DNA from: Sphingomonadales bacterium UBA7471
GTDB lineage: Bacteria > Pseudomonadota > Alphaproteobacteria > Sphingomonadales > Sphingomonadaceae
Length of the DNA stretch: 25,524 nucleotides
Direction of reading: 5' to 3'
NCBI GenBank assembly: GCA_002479765.1
Contig: DLOZ01000001.1
Coordinates: 35,136-60,659, forward strand
Shown: one piece after another, positions 24,569 through 25,524 of the stretch
Position numbering within the stretch: the first letter of the stretch is position 1
Layout: every line of letters begins with the position of its first letter
Program-made: the position numbers and the translations under genes
The notes under the pieces: generated by a model
Told to the model about the DNA's origin: nothing
The model's database searches: none
What the model saw: only the letters and a program-made list of their open reading frames with translations

Positions 24569-24630
24569 GCGCACCCAAAGGGTGTTTCTACTTATGACAA
24601 TAAGGAGCATTGGGTGCGCTTGGGGGTTTG
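24552..24630. repeat. Large bulged inverted repeat in oriT
   Basis: The left arm is CAAACCCCC (24552-24560) plus AAGCGCACCCAA (24567-24578). The right arm (24610-24630) is the exact 21-base reverse complement of the two joined, so only TAAGAC (24561-24566) is unpaired. The 31-base loop holds a second perfect hairpin, CTTAT/ATAAG around GACA (24591-24604). No T-tract follows on either side, so a simple terminator is unlikely. Confidence 0.75.
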
Positions 24631-24635
24631 AAGTT

Positions 24636-24824
24636 TCAGGTGAGATGTGAAGCGCCGCTTCCCATGCGGGCTGAAGATCGCCGGACGATTTCATGCTGAC
24701 GGCTGGCGGTCGCGCTCCCCCATTCGGCGATCTCGCCTAGTGTGCGACCGCAGCCGGAGCAGACGCTGGCGCTGCGATCCAGCGTGCAAATAGCATTGCA
24801 GGGGGATGGCGGGCGCGGGATCAT
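24636..24824 (-). CDS. DUF1289 family small cysteine-rich protein
   Basis: A 62-residue DUF1289 protein with the family signature SPCNAICTLDRSASVCSGC followed by GRTLGEIAEW. Four cysteines (9, 13, 22, 25) are arranged to bind a metal, presumably zinc. The function of the family is unknown. The start ATG overlaps the stop of the upstream nucleotidyltransferase gene by four bases (ATGA), so the two form an operon. The tail after residue 50 is not conserved-looking. Confidence 0.83.
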   Translation of the reverse strand: MIPRPPSPCNAICTLDRSASVCSGCGRTLGEIAEWGSATASRQHEIVRRSSARMGSGASHLT

Positions 24825-25417
24825 TTGTTGCTCAAAGAATCGACCGCCACACGGGACGCTGCTGACGCCTCAAGGTAGAGCAGTGGATACCGCTCAATCC
24901 AGCGTTTGGACGACACACGATCAACAAAGATCGGATGCTTGGTTGTTTGAAACGCTGGCGTTGGTCGCAGCCGTAATGTGAAAAGATCGTTCAAACCGAA
25001 GGGCGCGTTGACCTCGATCAAGCCAGAAGGGACCAGTCGGACTGCGACCGCTGTTGCCGTCTCTGGCCAGTGCCGCACCGCATCTGCAACTGACGTATAA
25101 GGCATATCACCATTGCGAAGATGCATCCGGGTTTGGTTCTTCACCGACCACCGCAATTCAGGCATTGCTGCTCGAAGCTCTTGCTCAACGCGCAGGTCAA
25201 CTTCTGCCAGTGTCGGCACGCTAGGAAACCAGATAACATCCACGTCTCCGCTTGGGGCTGACTCTGCATAACCGTGAAGGTGATCCCAAACTGGATTGCG
25301 AATAAAACCTGCGCCAATCCAACAATCAGGAAGGCCGCACTCAGCTACAACCTGCAAGGCCCGTTGCCGGAGAGGGTCGGTCAGAAGAAGCGTTTGGAGA
25401 AATGCAGTGTGATCCAT
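24821..25417 (-). CDS. Nucleotidyltransferase-family protein (COG3575-like)
   Basis: A 198-residue protein of the DUF925/COG3575 nucleotidyltransferase-fold group. WIGAGFIRNPVWDHLHG is the family N-terminal signature, and SGDVDVIWF supplies the DxD pair (Asp58, Asp60) expected to bind metal. RMHLRNGDMPYTSVADA and VAVRLVPSGLIEVNAPFGL follow in the usual order. I chose ATG 25417 because the family sequence starts there; the frame is open to 25504, and a GGAGGG lies rather far upstream. The substrate is unknown. Coupled to the downstream DUF1289 gene. Confidence 0.8.
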   Translation of the reverse strand: MDHTAFLQTLLLTDPLRQRALQVVAECGLPDCWIGAGFIRNPVWDHLHGYAESAPSGDVDVIWFPSVPTLAEVDLRVEQELRAAMPELRWSVKNQTRMHLRNGDMPYTSVADAVRHWPETATAVAVRLVPSGLIEVNAPFGLNDLFTLRLRPTPAFQTTKHPIFVDRVSSKRWIERYPLLYLEASAASRVAVDSLSNK

Positions 25418-25524
25418 CAGAATCGCTATAAGCCCTCCGTTCGACGGCGGCACCTGTTTCCTAGCTTGCAAGCTGCCGTTCCAGAATCGTGAGTAACACC
25501 ACAAAGCCCCGCCCGGCAGAACCC

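Larger units (their letters stand above)
24464..24635. other. Predicted origin of transfer (oriT)
   Basis: The 172-base gap upstream of the mobilisation genes has the parts of a MOBP-type oriT. The nick core TATCCTG^C lies at 24527-24534 (predicted cut between 24533 and 24534 on the + strand). The words CATATCCTG share the eight-base ATATCCTG core of Agrobacterium T-borders and fit the RP4-type consensus YATCCTG^Y. Around it are repeated AGACAA words, a GTGAAAC tandem pair toward the mobC-like gene, and a large inverted repeat to the right. Function is inferred from motif plus location next to a VirD2-type relaxase. Confidence 0.75.

Noticed and set aside
24503..24600. AGACAA words as replication iterons
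   Set aside because: Irregular spacing and no replication initiator gene in the window.
24552..24630. Large inverted repeat as a transcription terminator for the DUF1289 operon
   Set aside because: No T-tract follows on the relevant strand, the loop is long and structured, and the location beside the nick core fits oriT better.
1..25524. tRNA or rRNA genes, CRISPR arrays, insertion sequences, integrase or attachment sites
   Set aside because: Looked for and not seen; ends of a possible integrated element cannot be placed.

Overview
The window looks like accessory DNA from an alphaproteobacterium, most likely a sphingomonad (Sphingomonadales). This is inferred from the high GC content and from the overall character of the VirB/VirD4 and relaxase proteins; it cannot be proven here. 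I see no rRNA, tRNA, CRISPR array, insertion sequence, integrase, replication initiator or partition gene. Whether this is a plasmid or an integrated conjugative element therefore cannot be decided from the window.

Left part (1-7565): a mosaic of metabolic and regulatory genes. It opens with the 3' part of a bufB-type MNIO enzyme (DUF692), coupled to bufC (DUF2063). A peroxiredoxin-like gene follows, convergent with a LysR regulator that has an OxyR-like cysteine pair. Next come a second, divergent LysR gene, a putative lipoprotein alpha/beta hydrolase, an exported metallo-beta-lactamase-fold hydrolase (opposite strand), a DUF1223 lipoprotein and an Lrp/AsnC regulator (opposite strand).

Middle part (about 7850-20376): one long, tightly packed + strand operon for a VirB/VirD4 type IV secretion system. 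The order is virB1, virB2, virB3, virB4, virB5, an EexN-like lipoprotein, virB6, a small exported protein in the virB7 position, virB8, virB9, virB10, virB11, virD4 and a stand-alone LPD7-domain protein. Most junctions overlap, so translation is probably coupled. A strong ribosome binding site just upstream seems to serve an 18-codon GTG reading frame that ends on the virB1 start codon.

Right part (20465-25417): a cargo block (Fe-S type uracil-DNA glycosylase family protein, chlorite-dismutase-family protein, SnoaL-like protein, divergent TetR regulator) separates the secretion operon from a mobilisation module on the minus strand. That module is a VirD2-type (MOBP) relaxase, an upstream-coupled RHH/MobC-like accessory gene, and an origin of transfer in the intergenic gap 24464-24635. 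The gap contains the MOBP/T-border nick core TATCCTG^C, repeated AGACAA words, a 10-bp-spaced GTGAAAC pair and a large bulged inverted repeat. Beyond it are a DUF1289 gene and a coupled nucleotidyltransferase-family gene.

Together the relaxase, accessory protein, oriT, VirD4 and VirB genes make a complete-looking self-transfer system. The relaxase would nick at oriT, VirD4 would dock the complex, and VirB1-11 would move it across the envelope. The EexN-like lipoprotein probably limits redundant entry. The most noteworthy items are the T-border-like oriT with its unusual structure, the stand-alone LPD7 protein and the virB1 leader frame.
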